NCBI GenBank assembly: GCA_039619475.1
Contig: CM077116.1
Location: 8,170,501-8,234,500, forward strand
Length of the DNA: 64,000 nt
From: Icerya purchasi
Lineage: Eukaryota; Arthropoda; Insecta; Hemiptera; Monophlebidae
Direction of reading: 5' to 3'
The notes beneath the pieces are model-generated. The model was not told where the DNA came from, did not search any database, and saw only the letters and a program-made list of their open reading frames with translations. The first letter of the stretch is position 1, and the number at the start of each line of letters is the position of its first letter. Of the stretch, positions 1-10,750 are shown piece by piece. The position numbers and the translations under genes are program-made.

Positions 1-185
1 ATTTCTGAGTGCGTGAAATGTTTGATTGGGGGGGAGGCATTTGAAATGGTGCAACTAAATCACGCTTTACCTGATCGTAAAAAGGCTCAAATCCGATGTC
101 TGGAGGATATGGTTTAAACACATTCTTAAGGTGTAGCCCAAAAACTTTCTTATCGGGATCCCGTTATCTTTGCGCAAGGGTGGTG

Positions 186-1300
186 TCATTTTTTGAGGTC
201 TTCTGAACGCTTTGGTGGCCTTCCACAGTGCGGGATTGTCTTTTTTGGCGTCTCCGTTGTAAAGAATTGTTCTAAAGGTATCACATTTTTATGCTGTTTT
301 AATAGTTTACTTAACTCTTTGCTTATTATGTTAAGAGAGTTTTTATGAGCTGGGTACTTTGTTATTTGCCAAAGTTTTCTAATTTTTCTTTTTTCGTGGA
401 TTTTTTGCTGAATAATATGCGGGTAGTTAAAGTCTGAGTTTACGGTGACGTTAGGGGTACTCAACCACGCTGCCTTTTGTAGCATATGATTGAAGTATTC
501 AACTGCTTCGTCAATATTATCACCTGTTTTCAATGGAACATTGATGACAAGATTCTCTTCGATCCAGTGCGTGTAAGAATACCAGTCGGTTCTATTATTG
601 TGAAATTTAAAATTAGCTTTTTTAATTATTATTAGCGGACTTATTTCAAGTATTACCGGGGAATGATCCGACGTAGAGTCAAAAGATGTTTCAATATTTG
701 CATATAAAGTACTAATACCTTTAGTAATAAAAAAATCAAGTAGGTCAGGCATTTTATTTCTATCAGAGGGCCAGTATGTAGGTTGTCCGCTGGAGAATAC
801 TGTAAGTTTTGATTTCGAAATGCATTTGAATAGTTCCCTTCCTTTAGGATGTGTTAGTCGTGACCCAAAAAATGTATGCTTGGCATTATAATCTCCACCT
901 ACTATAAATTTATTTCCTAATGAGTTAAAAAAATCACTGAATTGATCATGTATAATTTTGTATCTAGGTGGGCAGTATATCGATGAGATTGTTAATTGTT
1001 TACCTGTACTTGCAATTACTTTGATAGATATAGCTTGAATATGAGGTAATTGAATACAGTTGAATTGATAATGTTTCAGATGACTGCGTACTAAAATTGC
1101 TGCACTGCCACGAGGCTTACCGCACGGATGATCGGCCCGATAAAAATTATAACCATTTAAAGCATAATAGTTTTTTGAAGTGAAATGTGTTTCCGAAAGT
1201 AACACTACGTCTAATTTTTGACTAAGGACAAACATTTCAAGCTCGGATTGTCGTTGTAACAACCCGTTAATATTCCAGATAGCTATTCGAATTGAGTTCC
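186..1300 (-). pseudogene. LINE ORF2, endonuclease (EEP) domain, truncated before the reverse transcriptase
   Basis: N-terminal endonuclease of the LINE, which nicks target DNA to start target-primed reverse transcription. The start IRIAIWNINGL overlaps the last codons of ORF1 in another frame, so translation would need reinitiation or a frameshift. Visible motifs in order: LLSETHF, the catalytic glutamate; SIYCPP; FIVGGDYNAKH, the GDxN motif; the DLLDFFITK segment; and TSDHSPVI, the terminal SDH catalytic motif. These core residues are intact. After the domain there is a basic linker (KIHEKRKIRKLWQITK). The frame stops at 186 with a proline- and lysine-rich tail produced by a shift, and the linker resumes in another frame at 1-180. 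The first in-frame ATG lies only at 1262, inside the domain. Confidence 0.85.
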
Positions 1301-3056
1301 TTTTGTATTGATTAATTTTGGCATGAGCGCTGTGAGTACCTCCATCAGTCTGTTGAACATGATCTCCATGCGATTGAAAGATATTGTAAACATGTTTTCT
1401 AAGCGCAGGAATGACTGTTCTAACGATGATTGAAGGTCATATCCGGGAGTCCGTTGAAAGCTATCGCTATTCTTTTCGACATTTATAGGATTAAAAATTT
1501 TCTTATGATTTTCCTTCCTTGCACCACCTACGACTTTTGCATAGGAAGTGCCGGAAGGGTGAAACACAGAAGTTTGCTGCTGCGCTAATAGGGCCCCAGT
1601 ATGACCACTCACCGTACCTCTGATATGATTTGCGGGTGCAGGCAATTCTGATACAGTATTGCTAATAGGCAAATACTGCTGTACCTTACCAGGACTCTGG
1701 TTATTATGTGTTGTTTTCAGCGGATTGTTCGGTTGTTTATGCTTTCTATTGCATATTTCTAAATATACAGCACAGCCTTTATAATTCACTGGATGACAGC
1801 CACTGCATAGAGCGCAGGTTGGATCTGTCAACTTGCTTTTAGTGCAGTTGGCGGTTAAATGCTGCTTTCCGCATTTGACACATCTTGGTGCCTTTTTACA
1901 GAAGTTACGGGAGTGACCATATTGCTGACAACGCAGACATTGAATCAGACCTTTTTTTTTTTTTGCAGTATTTCGACTTTTATTTTCATATTTAGCAGTG
2001 ATTTTAGGTGAAAAATGCTCCTGTTGTTCTCGTTTGGTTCTAAATCTATAAAGAAAAGAGGTAATGGTTCTTTTGTTTTCCTATCGTTAATATTAAATAC
2101 GTCCCTGACGATATGACCCTCATCAGCCAGCGCCAGTTTAATATCGTCCTTGTTAACTGATGGATGTATGTTTTTTAAGACCACACGATATGCTTTTTCC
2201 TGCTTTATCTGGTATGTATGATATTCAGCCTCGAGAGAATCTAGAGCTTTTATTATTACTCTGTAGTTTTCTATGCTATCGAAAGCTATTTTAATGGAAT
2301 TTTTATTTATTATTTTGAAGGTGCACTTGTTTACACCAATTAGTTCGTCTAATCTTTTATTTAATACGGGAAGGTTAACTACGTTATTAACAAATATGGG
2401 AGGTGGACGAATAGTCGTATTTTCATTGCCTGCATGGCGGTCGGACTGGGTTTCACCCTCGATTTCATCCATCGAACCACTGTCAGTGTGGTTAGCTAAG
2501 ACTGAGAATTTATTTTTGGTCGATATAGGCTCAAACTGTTTCGTTCTCTTTTTAAAAATATCCGGGCTTGAATTTAGGTTTCCCTTGCGCTTGTTCTGTA
2601 CGACAAACCAGCTAGGATCTTCTTCCATCGAACTTAATTCAGACAGATTTTCATTTGCGAAGACAACCGGGCCCGCAACGATCGAGGGATTACTTGCATC
2701 GATAGTGTCGATATTGGGTAGAGCGAGAAGAGGCGTTTGTGTGTACGGTGTGGTATGTAGCGCATATAGCTGAGTGAATGGCGCTTGACCGACGTTATAG
2801 TAGCATTGCGGTGGTAGCGGCGGGCTTTGCTGTATATCAATTGTCTTATCAGCTATTGATAAGGCGGAAGGAATAGTTGCTGTAGAATGGACGACGGTAG
2901 CAGCGCCGGTGGGGACAGGAGAATAGGTGCGGCTTGTGTTGTCCGCGGTGCAGCATCGCTGTTGTTGATGGTATACTGCACAGATGCGTTTTGCGTTTGT
3001 GGCTGCATGTAAAGCGGGTTTGATGTGAGCAGCGGCGCGGCCGTTGTCGTCGCCAT
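1283..3056 (-). pseudogene. LINE ORF1: Gag-like nucleic-acid binding protein, frameshifted
   Basis: ORF1 of the Jockey-type LINE, an RNA-binding protein that packages element RNA. The first plausible ATG is at 3056 (MATTTAAPLLTSNPLYMQP), in a frame that seems to shift near 2860. A frame opening at a GTG at 3072 covers the same region. The middle is polar, then comes an RRM-like or PRE (PF07530-type) segment containing KAYRVVLKNIHPSVNKDDIK. The frame breaks at the coding-strand A run 1951-1964 (KKKK). The next frame gives CLRCQQYGHSRNFC (CX2CX4HX4C), CVKCGKQHLTANC (CX2CX3HX4C) and CALCSGCHPVNYKGC, the classic three-knuckle set. The protein ends at 1283 with QFE and a stop. The zinc-knuckle assignment is secure. 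The exact N-terminus is an inference. Confidence 0.82.
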
Positions 3057-3249
3057 AACAGCCACAACACACACGCCTAAGAGCCTAGATGTGTCAGTGT
3101 GAGCTAACCAGACGGGAGTGATATTCTGTGTGTACTAAAATAAATTAAAAATGTACGATAAACGAAAAACGAAAATAATTGGAATTATCTCACCATAGCT
3201 GCTCCGCTGATATGATTTAACGCGATAACATACAACGTAACTGAACACT

Positions 3250-3900
3250 ATTACATGACCGAACTAGACAGAAGAAATGAAGGCGGCTGACGAAGGAACA
3301 ACAGAAGGAGATGGAAAAGCGGGAATGCAGAGGGCACTGTAAGGAGTAGGGAGGCCAAGGCTAAGCAAATTGGAATAAAAGATCGCGCGTTCTGTAGAAA
3401 TGAAGGAACATTCGAGTAGTACGTGGTTTGCGTCACAGGTGACATTTAAGGTAGAAGGATGAAAGGGACACAAGGGAGATTGAACAAGAGCAAAGCGGAA
3501 ACGAGAAGCCAGAAGCAGACTATGATTAAAACAATGGCGAACAATGGAAGAAGTGACAGAACTACTGATACTGGGAAAATTGTTAAACCAAGAAAAAAGG
3601 GAATGGAGAAGGCTGTAAGTCAAGGTAAAAGGAGTCAGGGTCGGGGGAAAAGGACGCATAGAGATCAGTCCAAAAGTCACGGTGAGAACAAAAAGAGACA
3701 GAGTAAAGACTTTGGGGTAATTTGTAAAATCCATGAGTAGTTGTTTTTATCACAATGCGAATAAAAAAAAAAAAGTATTATTGAAAAAGAATAAGGTGAA
3801 CGGGTGAAAAAAAAGGTCACTTCCGGAAGGACTAAAGCAGTGAGAATAGGAAAGCAGGCTAAAAAATGGATAGACAATAAAACAGAATTGACAAATATAA
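3250..3900 (-). pseudogene. I-like LINE (family IA) ORF2 C-terminus, copy a
   Basis: A decayed minus-strand fragment of the far C-terminal zinc-binding region of an I-like LINE. Its translation matches the corresponding part of the longer copy at 45137-45490. Shared segments are SSIVRHCFNHSLL versus SSIVRLCFNHTLL, FRFALVQSPLCPFHP versus YRFSLLPSPHCPLHP, a CDAxH motif (CDANHVLLECS versus CDADHIFFEFS), and LGLPTPYSALCIPAFPSPS versus LGLPTPYCASYISSLPS. The C-H-C pattern is the usual LINE C-terminal finger. It lies immediately upstream of the Jockey-type element on the same strand. No poly(A) tail is visible at its left end near 3250. Confidence 0.72.
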
Positions 3901-5024
3901 CGGACTAGTCGGGAAGCTGATTTTCTTTCACGAAACAATCATCATCCTGTATCATTGTAAAATGTTTAATATTCACTTCAGGAACTTTTTGGAAAGGATA
4001 AACTTTTAGTTATTTAATACCGAACCGACAAGTTGCCGACAGATATATAAACATCACTAGCTCAGTGATCGGGCGAAAGCCAAAAATGTAGCTGTATTAT
4101 GCGTGGAGGTGTGGTTGGCAAATGCCTGTTGAACTGAAATATATCATTAAATATAATTAGGTGATCATGGGCGAGGTTGAAAAACATAAAATGCATCTGA
4201 AGCCCTTTGTTAAATTTTGCGAGCAAATACTCGTACTAAACTCAAAAACCTATTTATAGGGGTTCGAATGTAAAGGAGGGGTTAATGTTTATATGGTTCG
4301 GTTCATGGGAATTTTGAGGAAACTTGGGTGAATTTTCAGCGTCCGAGCAAGAAATTGGGTTACTTTCGCCTCCCGAATAAAAACTTAGGTTAGATTCAGT
4401 GTGCGGACATGGTTTTGGTTTTCGGATTAGCGTAACTCGCAGAACGCAGATTTACTGACTACTAACGTAATCGAATAAGTAAGAATTGTAGTAATTTTAT
4501 TATTTATTTATTTTCTGAAATTGCGCAGTCGAATCGTATTCAATTAATAATTTTAATTTTTCATTACAATTAATATTTAAATAATTGGGAAGACTTTTAG
4601 AAAGTTTATTTTTTTTCGCTTTCAAGAGTGAGCTATAAAAAGGATAATTTTCAGTTTTAAAATGATTCGCTGTAATCTTTACAGTTATTTTTATACAATC
4701 AAGTTTTAGTTTGTAGAATTTTAACTTTTGTGTCTTCTTGAAGCACTTTAAAAAGTACGACAAGCTAAACTGCGGGCCCTTTATAACAATTTATGTATCG
4801 ACAATAAACATTATTATATTTTTTATTCGTCGGAAAAATTGACCCGTTATTATAGAAAAAGTGGTTGAGAAAAATAATTGAAGGTGAAGTGTAAACGAAG
4901 GTATAGAGTTAAAAATATTCCACGAATAACAATCATTTATTTCAATGTAAAACAAATATAGATTCGCAGACGAATCTAACTTTCTTTTGTATTTTTTTAA
5001 TAAATTTTACTTCTTTTTTAGAAA
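3901..5024. other. AT-rich spacer, no gene seen
   Basis: No coding similarity recognised. Around 4321-4411 there are about three very degenerate copies of a 30-bp unit starting A(A)CTTGGGT, AATTGGGTT and ACTTAGGTT. The short open frame at 4500-4763 is AT-driven (lysine and asparagine rich) and is not called as a gene. Confidence 0.5.
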
Positions 5025-5245
5025 CTACAAATGCGCCAAGGGTTTTTTTCTTCGGGCTTCTAAAAAATAAAAAAGAACTGGATACTGTTTTTTTTGTGAA
5101 AAAAATATAATTAAATTCTAGGCGAATTTTGCAATAAATAAAATTACCAATGTCAGTGTTTAAATTCTTTACTTTGTATAATTTAATATTTCTAGTAGTA
5201 CTTGCTAAGATTTAAAAAATTAAATAATTTTAAATATTAAACATT
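5025..5245 (+). repeat. Left copy of 221-bp direct repeat flanking the palindrome
   Basis: From ctacaaatgcgccaagg to aatattaaacatt. It reads base for base the same as 6462-6682 in the same orientation. The palindromic element begins at the next base. It contains no coding sequence. Confidence 0.92.
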
Positions 5246-5277
5246 ACTTCAAAAAAGGAGGAGGTATTCAATTCGAC

Positions 5278-5318
<41 letters not shown>

Positions 5319-6461
5319 GTGTTACCACAGAACTTTCTTCTAGATGAACCGATTTTGATGATTCTTCTTTTATTTGAAAGGTGGTGTTTGTCATGTGGTC
5401 CCATTTAAATTTGATCAAGGTCTGACCGATAGTTTTTGAGTTATCCTTAATAATGCGGGAGATTGAAGCTTTTTGGATGCTTTTCATTCATGATTGTTTT
5501 CACCGTCGGATTAGATTTTTGACTTAAAATACTATAAATTTGCCAAATTACCATGGAAATGTAACTTTTGGTGTTTTTACCGTGGAAATATCTGTTCTTA
5601 TTAAAATGTTTTAATTTAATTGAATAAAAATGCACTAAAAAGTAAAAAATAAAATGCTTTTTTACAAAAAATAAATACCGACTTCAAGGTTTATTATAAA
5701 AATTTAAAAATGCACTAAAAAGTAAAAAATAATTACTCCCGATAAAATATATATATCAGAGTGATATAACTTAAGGTGATATCGTAATTCTTATACAACA
5801 TTAACTTTTTGGAGTTGGAATTAAATTCATGTTAGGAACAATTTAATCAACATTTAATGCAGTTTTTAATTATTCTTTTAATATGAATTTGATGCCAACT
5901 CCAAAAAATTAATGTTGTATAAGAATTACGATATCACCTTAAGTTATATCACTCTGATATATATATTTTATCGGGAGTAATTATTTTTTACTTTTTAGTG
6001 CATTTTTAAATTTTTATAATAAACCTTGAAGTCGGTATTTATTTTTTGTAAAAAAGCATTTTATTTTTTACTTTTTAGTGCATTTTTATTCAATTAAATT
6101 AAAACATTTTAATAAGAACAGATATTTCCACGGTAAAAACACCAAAAGTTACATTTCCATGGTAATTTGGCAAATTTATAGTATTTTAAGTCAAAAATCT
6201 AATCCGACGGTGAAAACAATCATGAATGAAAAGCATCCAAAAAGCTTCAATCTCCCGCATTATTAAGGATAACTCAAAAACTATCGGTCAGACCTTGATC
6301 AAATTTAAATGGGACCACATGACAAACACCACCTTTCAAATAAAAGAAGAATCATCAAAATCGGTTCATCTAGAAGAAAGTTCTGTGGTAACACACATAA
6401 AAAAAAAAAAAAAAAAAAAATACAGTCGAATTGAATACCTCCTCCTTTTTTGAAGTCGGTT
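5246..6461. mobile_element. Long-inverted-repeat foldback element (palindrome) about 1.2 kb
   Basis: Two arms of about 590 bp (5246 to about 5834, and about 5879 to 6456) are near-perfect reverse complements around a centre at 5856/5857, with a loop of about 45 bp. The identity is shown by the same 62-codon open frame appearing at 5447-5635 on the minus strand and 6078-6266 on the plus strand. Each arm has a homopolymer, 33 T at 5282-5314 on the left and 22 A at 6399-6420 on the right, the main difference between arms. The outer left end starts acttcaaaaaagg. The right end is ccttttttgaagtcggtt, so five terminal bases seem missing on the left. No transposase is encoded, so the element is non-autonomous. 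The short frames inside are not genes. The outer sequence resembles a repeat I remember from many insect genomes, but I cannot name the family. Confidence 0.88.
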
Positions 6462-6682
6462 CTACAAATGCGCCAAGGGTTTTTTTCTTCGGGCTTCTAA
6501 AAAATAAAAAAGAACTGGATACTGTTTTTTTTGTGAAAAAAATATAATTAAATTCTAGGCGAATTTTGCAATAAATAAAATTACCAATGTCAGTGTTTAA
6601 ATTCTTTACTTTGTATAATTTAATATTTCTAGTAGTACTTGCTAAGATTTAAAAAATTAAATAATTTTAAATATTAAACATT
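6462..6682 (+). repeat. Right copy of 221-bp direct repeat flanking the palindrome
   Basis: Same sequence and orientation as 5025-5245, starting directly after the right end of the palindrome (cggtt, then ctacaaatg). Beyond 6682 the sequence is unrelated to what follows the left copy. Confidence 0.92.
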
Positions 6683-7990
6683 TTATTTTTCGTTTCTTGT
6701 GAAGAAATGTCGAGTGTTTTAAATATACAAGTAAGATTTTAAAAATTTTAATTAATAAACCCCTTTTACTAAATTAATAGAATTTATTCAAAAAATTTTG
6801 AATATATTGCTAAAAATTTTTTTCAAACAACGCAAAAGCATAACTGATTCAATCGCATAAACATATGCATAAGCACAAACGATGTACAAATCTTCACATC
6901 GTATTTTGCGAGAAAATATTAAAGTGACTATAGGTTTTACATCCGTTTGTCCCGCAAAGAGTATTTCTCAGTTTGGTAGGATAAGAATGTTGAAGTTCGT
7001 GCACATTTCCGTACAAACGTTTGCACCGTATTTCAACAAAAAATATTAAAGTGAGAGGCTGTTGAAATGGACCTCCTTGACGGCACACTTTCAGCATCGT
7101 CGTCCTCCAAAATTATTATTCTGATGAAATTACCGAAGAACAGTTCAGCAGTAAATAAGCTATGAGAACGGTGATCAACTGTTTATGAAACAGACAGTCA
7201 ATGAATAGCAGCGATTAGCTGGACATTATTCTGCCGGGAATAGTGAAATCACCGTTAAGATGAGTTATTTTGGTTGGACTCTTTCGTCTTCGATCTTTCA
7301 CAGCATATGCGCATAAAGTAATGGTTAATGAGGAAGTATAATGTGAATTTATATGCAGTACAAATCACGCTTTGTGCTTTCGTATTGATGATTGCGCAGT
7401 GGTCATTAAGTAGTACACAGTGATTTGGTGATTAGTGCCTGTAGTCTAATTGGTAATATCAGAATTTAAGATATAAAATTAACTACCGAAATGTTTATTT
7501 TTATATTAATTATAATTCTATCCGTCTCCGTTAATAGTAGTAGTAACGAACTATTTTAACTTAACAATAGCAAATAAATTTACTCACCATTTATTTATTT
7601 TTAATAAGTCCATTTGGTTAACGACAATACAAATGCAACAATAAACACATTACAGTTACCATCACAAATATTTTGCACAGCCATATTACGTACTAAAAGA
7701 AATAACAAACACATAAGGAAAAAATTGATTGAGAAATTATTTGAAAAAATCACAGTATAAAATACAACGCATTTGAAAAACGTAAATAATTGCACACACG
7801 ACAAAAATAGTTATTTTAAAACAGTTTTCTATATTTATTCCTGAAACCTTTTAGGCATCAGTAATCTACGATTAAGAAACAATAATACCTGTAGTAGCTA
7901 AAATATTAGAACATTACATTAATAAACATTTAAGGAATTATGTGGAAAAAAACAACATAATCTATGAAAAAGGAAAATATTCTACGTACA
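6683..7990. other. AT-rich spacer, no gene seen
   Basis: No recognisable protein or RNA. A short motif with core aaaatattaaagtga occurs near 6912 and again near 7042, about 130 bp apart, possibly an old partial duplication. Confidence 0.45.
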
Positions 7991-7999
7991 CTAATTATT

Positions 8000-9620
8000 A
8001 TTATTATTTTTTTTTTTGGGTAGGGATTTTATTTTATGTACTTTGGAGAAAAAACATATTGAACAGAATAAGCCCAAGGCAACTCCTCTGGAGTTATATT
8101 GAAAGTAACAGTTTTCTCCTGTAATATAATTTTTATTTCTATTTTTAAAATAGATAGCAATCAGCTGTATTAGAGAATAATTAATTTTATTTTCTTTCAT
8201 TATACCAAGAATTTCAGACCGTTTTATTACGTCAAAAGCGGCAGAGATATCGAAACTCAATAATAGTACAAAATTATAGTTCGTTTTAAACTCTTTTAAG
8301 ATGTTCTATATTTTTACTATTGCTCCTTCTGCGGAGTGTTCCTTCCTATAGGCAAATTGATTTTCATGATATATTTTGTGGATTTCAATTTCCTGGTTTA
8401 GATGGTGAATTATTATTTTTTCAAAAAATTTTCCTATAGTGGGCAAAAGAGTTATTAGTCTGTATGCCTTAGGATCCTTTTGGGTTTTTCCTGTTTGTTA
8501 AATAGGGCCAGTTTATCAAATTTCAAGAGATGTTAAATTGTCAATACAAGCCTGATATATTTTTAACAGAAGTTTCGGATTTGTTTCGTTAATTAATTTT
8601 ATCAATCTATTAGGTATTTTGTCTAACCGATTAGCTTTTCTTCAGGTTTATTGATTATTTTGTCTAAGATTTGATTGTGTATCCGAAATTCATGAGTTAT
8701 GGCCAACTCTGATTCATACTTACCAATATTATCACCATCATCAGGAAAGAGTGTTCTCATAATTAAATTTACTTCGTCATTAAAATCACATATTTAGGCG
8801 TTATCCATGTCCTTTAGTGTGGGAGTATTAATACTTTCATAAGGTTTACCTCAGACGTTTGTTCCCGCTATCAATTTTTTCCATACTTTTAATTTTTCAT
8901 ATAAAATTTTTGTTTTATATTCTTTCTTAAGAGTTCTTAATATGACTGTGATTGCACAATGTTCAATATAATTATTTCCTTTTTTGTAGAAGTCATGGGA
9001 TTTCCTTTTCATTTTTTAAATTAATAGCTTATAGATTTTTAGCTCCGAAGATCACCTCATTCTGTTTTATTGTTCTAGTTTCTTCAGAGTCAGTAACAAA
9101 TCTAGTTAGGATTGTAAAGAATTCTTGAATATTAGTTTGAATTGCTTCATCTTTACAACTGTTAAATTTACTACACCAACTTTCAAGGTTTTTTGAAGTA
9201 ATTCTTAATTTTAATTTATCATGGTTTATTGCATTAGTGACAGATTGATTGACAGTGGCGTATACTTCATATTTAGAATGTATTGATGTGTGTGTGCATG
9301 GGGGGGGGGGGGTTGTTATTCGACTACATTCATTTCTGATATTTTATGTGTAATTGATTGAGATACTAAAACTAGATCTATTGCAATTTTTTCATTGTAA
9401 TTTTTGAATGTTCTAATATTGTGAGGATTTTTTACATCAAGGTTATAAGTAAATAAAAAGATTTCAAATTTCATCCATTCTTTTTTTTTTTTGTATGTTT
9501 TTATTAGTAATTGTTTCATACATTGCTGATCTGACATTAAAATCTCCTACTAATATATATTGATTATAAAGGTTACTAATTAAGATAAGTTTTTTTTTTA
9601 TGTGAAACATCTATTGGCGA
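8000..9620 (-). pseudogene. LINE fragment: endonuclease end, linker and reverse transcriptase N-half
   Basis: A minus-strand LINE with many frame breaks. Read right to left: ILVGDFN near 9560 is the endonuclease GDxN motif; IDLVLVS near 9370 is its late catalytic region; then a degenerate linker. Near 8480-8000 a clear reverse transcriptase segment follows: DPKAYRLITLLPTIGKFFEK, ENQFAYRKEHSAEGAI, LSFDISAAFDVIKRSEIL (motif A, with the aspartate in FDISAAFD) and a worn RGVALG for the usual rGvPQG. The coding sequence then stops abruptly at about 8018, where the coding strand has about 13 A and then AAT repeats. The YxDD box is absent. The clade is uncertain, R1-like or Jockey-like. Confidence 0.75.
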
Positions 9621-9930
9621 GCCTTGGGAGTAAAACCGATTCGTATGCCGTGATGGAAACGGTGTGACGTCATGCCGTCATGCCCCCTCTCCGCCGCCAT
9701 TCACTACTCGCTTGTGTGTGCGTGGCGCGTATACTATATACTTTGTTGCTTTTACGTGCGAACTGCACGTGCTTCTATTCGTCCACAATATACTTGATAT
9801 AGTATACTGTCGCGTCGCCGCTTGTGTTCATATAAGTGCAAGCTGCAGTAAAATATCGAATACGGGGGCACACAATCTACCGATTGACGAAACACAATCT
9901 ATCGATTTAAACCGAAGGTTAGTAAATCAT
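9603..9930. other. CpG-rich island in AT-rich surroundings, function unknown
   Basis: A GC- and CpG-rich stretch with tgacgtca-like sequence near 9665 and several gtgcgtg and cgcgt motifs, between a LINE and AT-rich DNA. The 127-codon plus-strand open frame at 9664-10047 starts here but reads into AT-rich sequence and shows no domain. It could be a LINE 5' untranslated promoter or part of an unrecognised repeat. Confidence 0.3.
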
Positions 9931-10249
9931 CTATTATTAATATATTATTTATTAATATTAATATATTACAATTCTATTTCATTTGATCATTTTAAGTTAG
10001 AAATATGTATACTGTTGCCAACAAGCGCTCACGAACGGAAACAATAATAGGAACATAGTCACTAGCAAAGGTTCCGTCAAGGGTACTTCATACACATTTC
10101 AGGCTTAAATTAGGAGAGGATATTAATTAATTGTTTTATATTAGGGTGTTTTTACTTATTATACATAAAAAGTTAAGTCAATAGAATTGCAGGTAGTTTG
10201 GTTTTTAAAATATGCACGAGAGGCGTCATTGAGAACCGTAAGGTTATAG
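9931..10249. other. Spacer, nothing recognised
   Basis: AT-rich sequence between the CpG-rich block and the left end of the family-IA fragment. No frame with family resemblance was seen on either strand. Confidence 0.4.
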
Positions 10250-10735
10250 TCTGATATTAAAGTTTGTAGGAAAGAATCATAATTTTGTTTAGTGTTGAAC
10301 TACCCCTGACGGGAGAACAGGCTTTGCAATCCCCGCCAATGATGAATAGATGAGAAAAAGAGTCAAGGAGGGGAGAGAAGGATCCTTCAGATTACACAGC
10401 GGAGAGATGTAGACAGATACGAGATGAAGGGGATGAGAAATACTGACGAATGTATGTGGGATAGAAATGTTAACAAAGTTGGGAGAGGGACTAGAGCCAC
10501 CCGGGATATTTAAATTATGAGAAGAGAATGGAATGCCGAACCTAATGATAGCTGCACCACCATAACCATCTTCGCGATCTGATCTAATTATCTGAAAACC
10601 CATAATTGAAAAAATGATGATTTCGGAAGCCATGTTTCAGACAACAACGCTATACTTATATTGTGTACATCTAGCAAGCCTTCTAAAGCTGCCTTATTCT
10701 CTCGAATTTCCATTGAATAATATTAAGTACAGGAT
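10250..10735 (-). pseudogene. Family-IA ORF2 endonuclease N-terminus
   Basis: Starts at LNIIQWK, equivalent to LNILQWN of the longer copy. One frameshift follows, then LEGLLDVHNISIALLSETWL (SETW holds the catalytic glutamate), then a frame change to QIIRSDREDGYGGAAIIR and FGIPFSSHN. It ends after a worn GDxN motif, GGDCKACS in place of GGDWNARS. The downstream SDH or equivalent catalytic motif is missing. The initiator ATG of the intact family is not preserved here. Confidence 0.75.
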
Positions 10736-10750
10736 AAATTATCCTAATTA

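Larger units (their letters stand above)
1..3056 (-). mobile_element. Jockey-type non-LTR retrotransposon, 5' half (J1), runs off the left edge
   Basis: A minus-strand LINE whose ORF1 (Gag with three zinc knuckles) is followed, with a short overlap, by ORF2 starting in an apurinic-like endonuclease. This order and the Gag type are characteristic of the Jockey clade. The reverse transcriptase should lie left of base 1: bases 1-180, read on the minus strand in another frame, still give linker-like sequence containing FFGLHLKNVFKPYPPD. Frames are broken at a run of A near 1951-1964 on the coding strand, near base 186, and probably near 2860. The element is therefore a defective copy. The 5' untranslated region probably extends right of 3056, but I see no sharp end or target duplication within 3057-3250. 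Confidence 0.85.

Noticed and set aside
2273..2773. 166-codon plus-strand frame
   Set aside because: It lies antisense to the well-supported Gag frame of the Jockey-type LINE and has no domain of its own.
5447..6266. Identical 62-codon frames on opposite strands as a small gene family
   Set aside because: They are the two arms of one palindrome, AT-rich, and without start context or domain.
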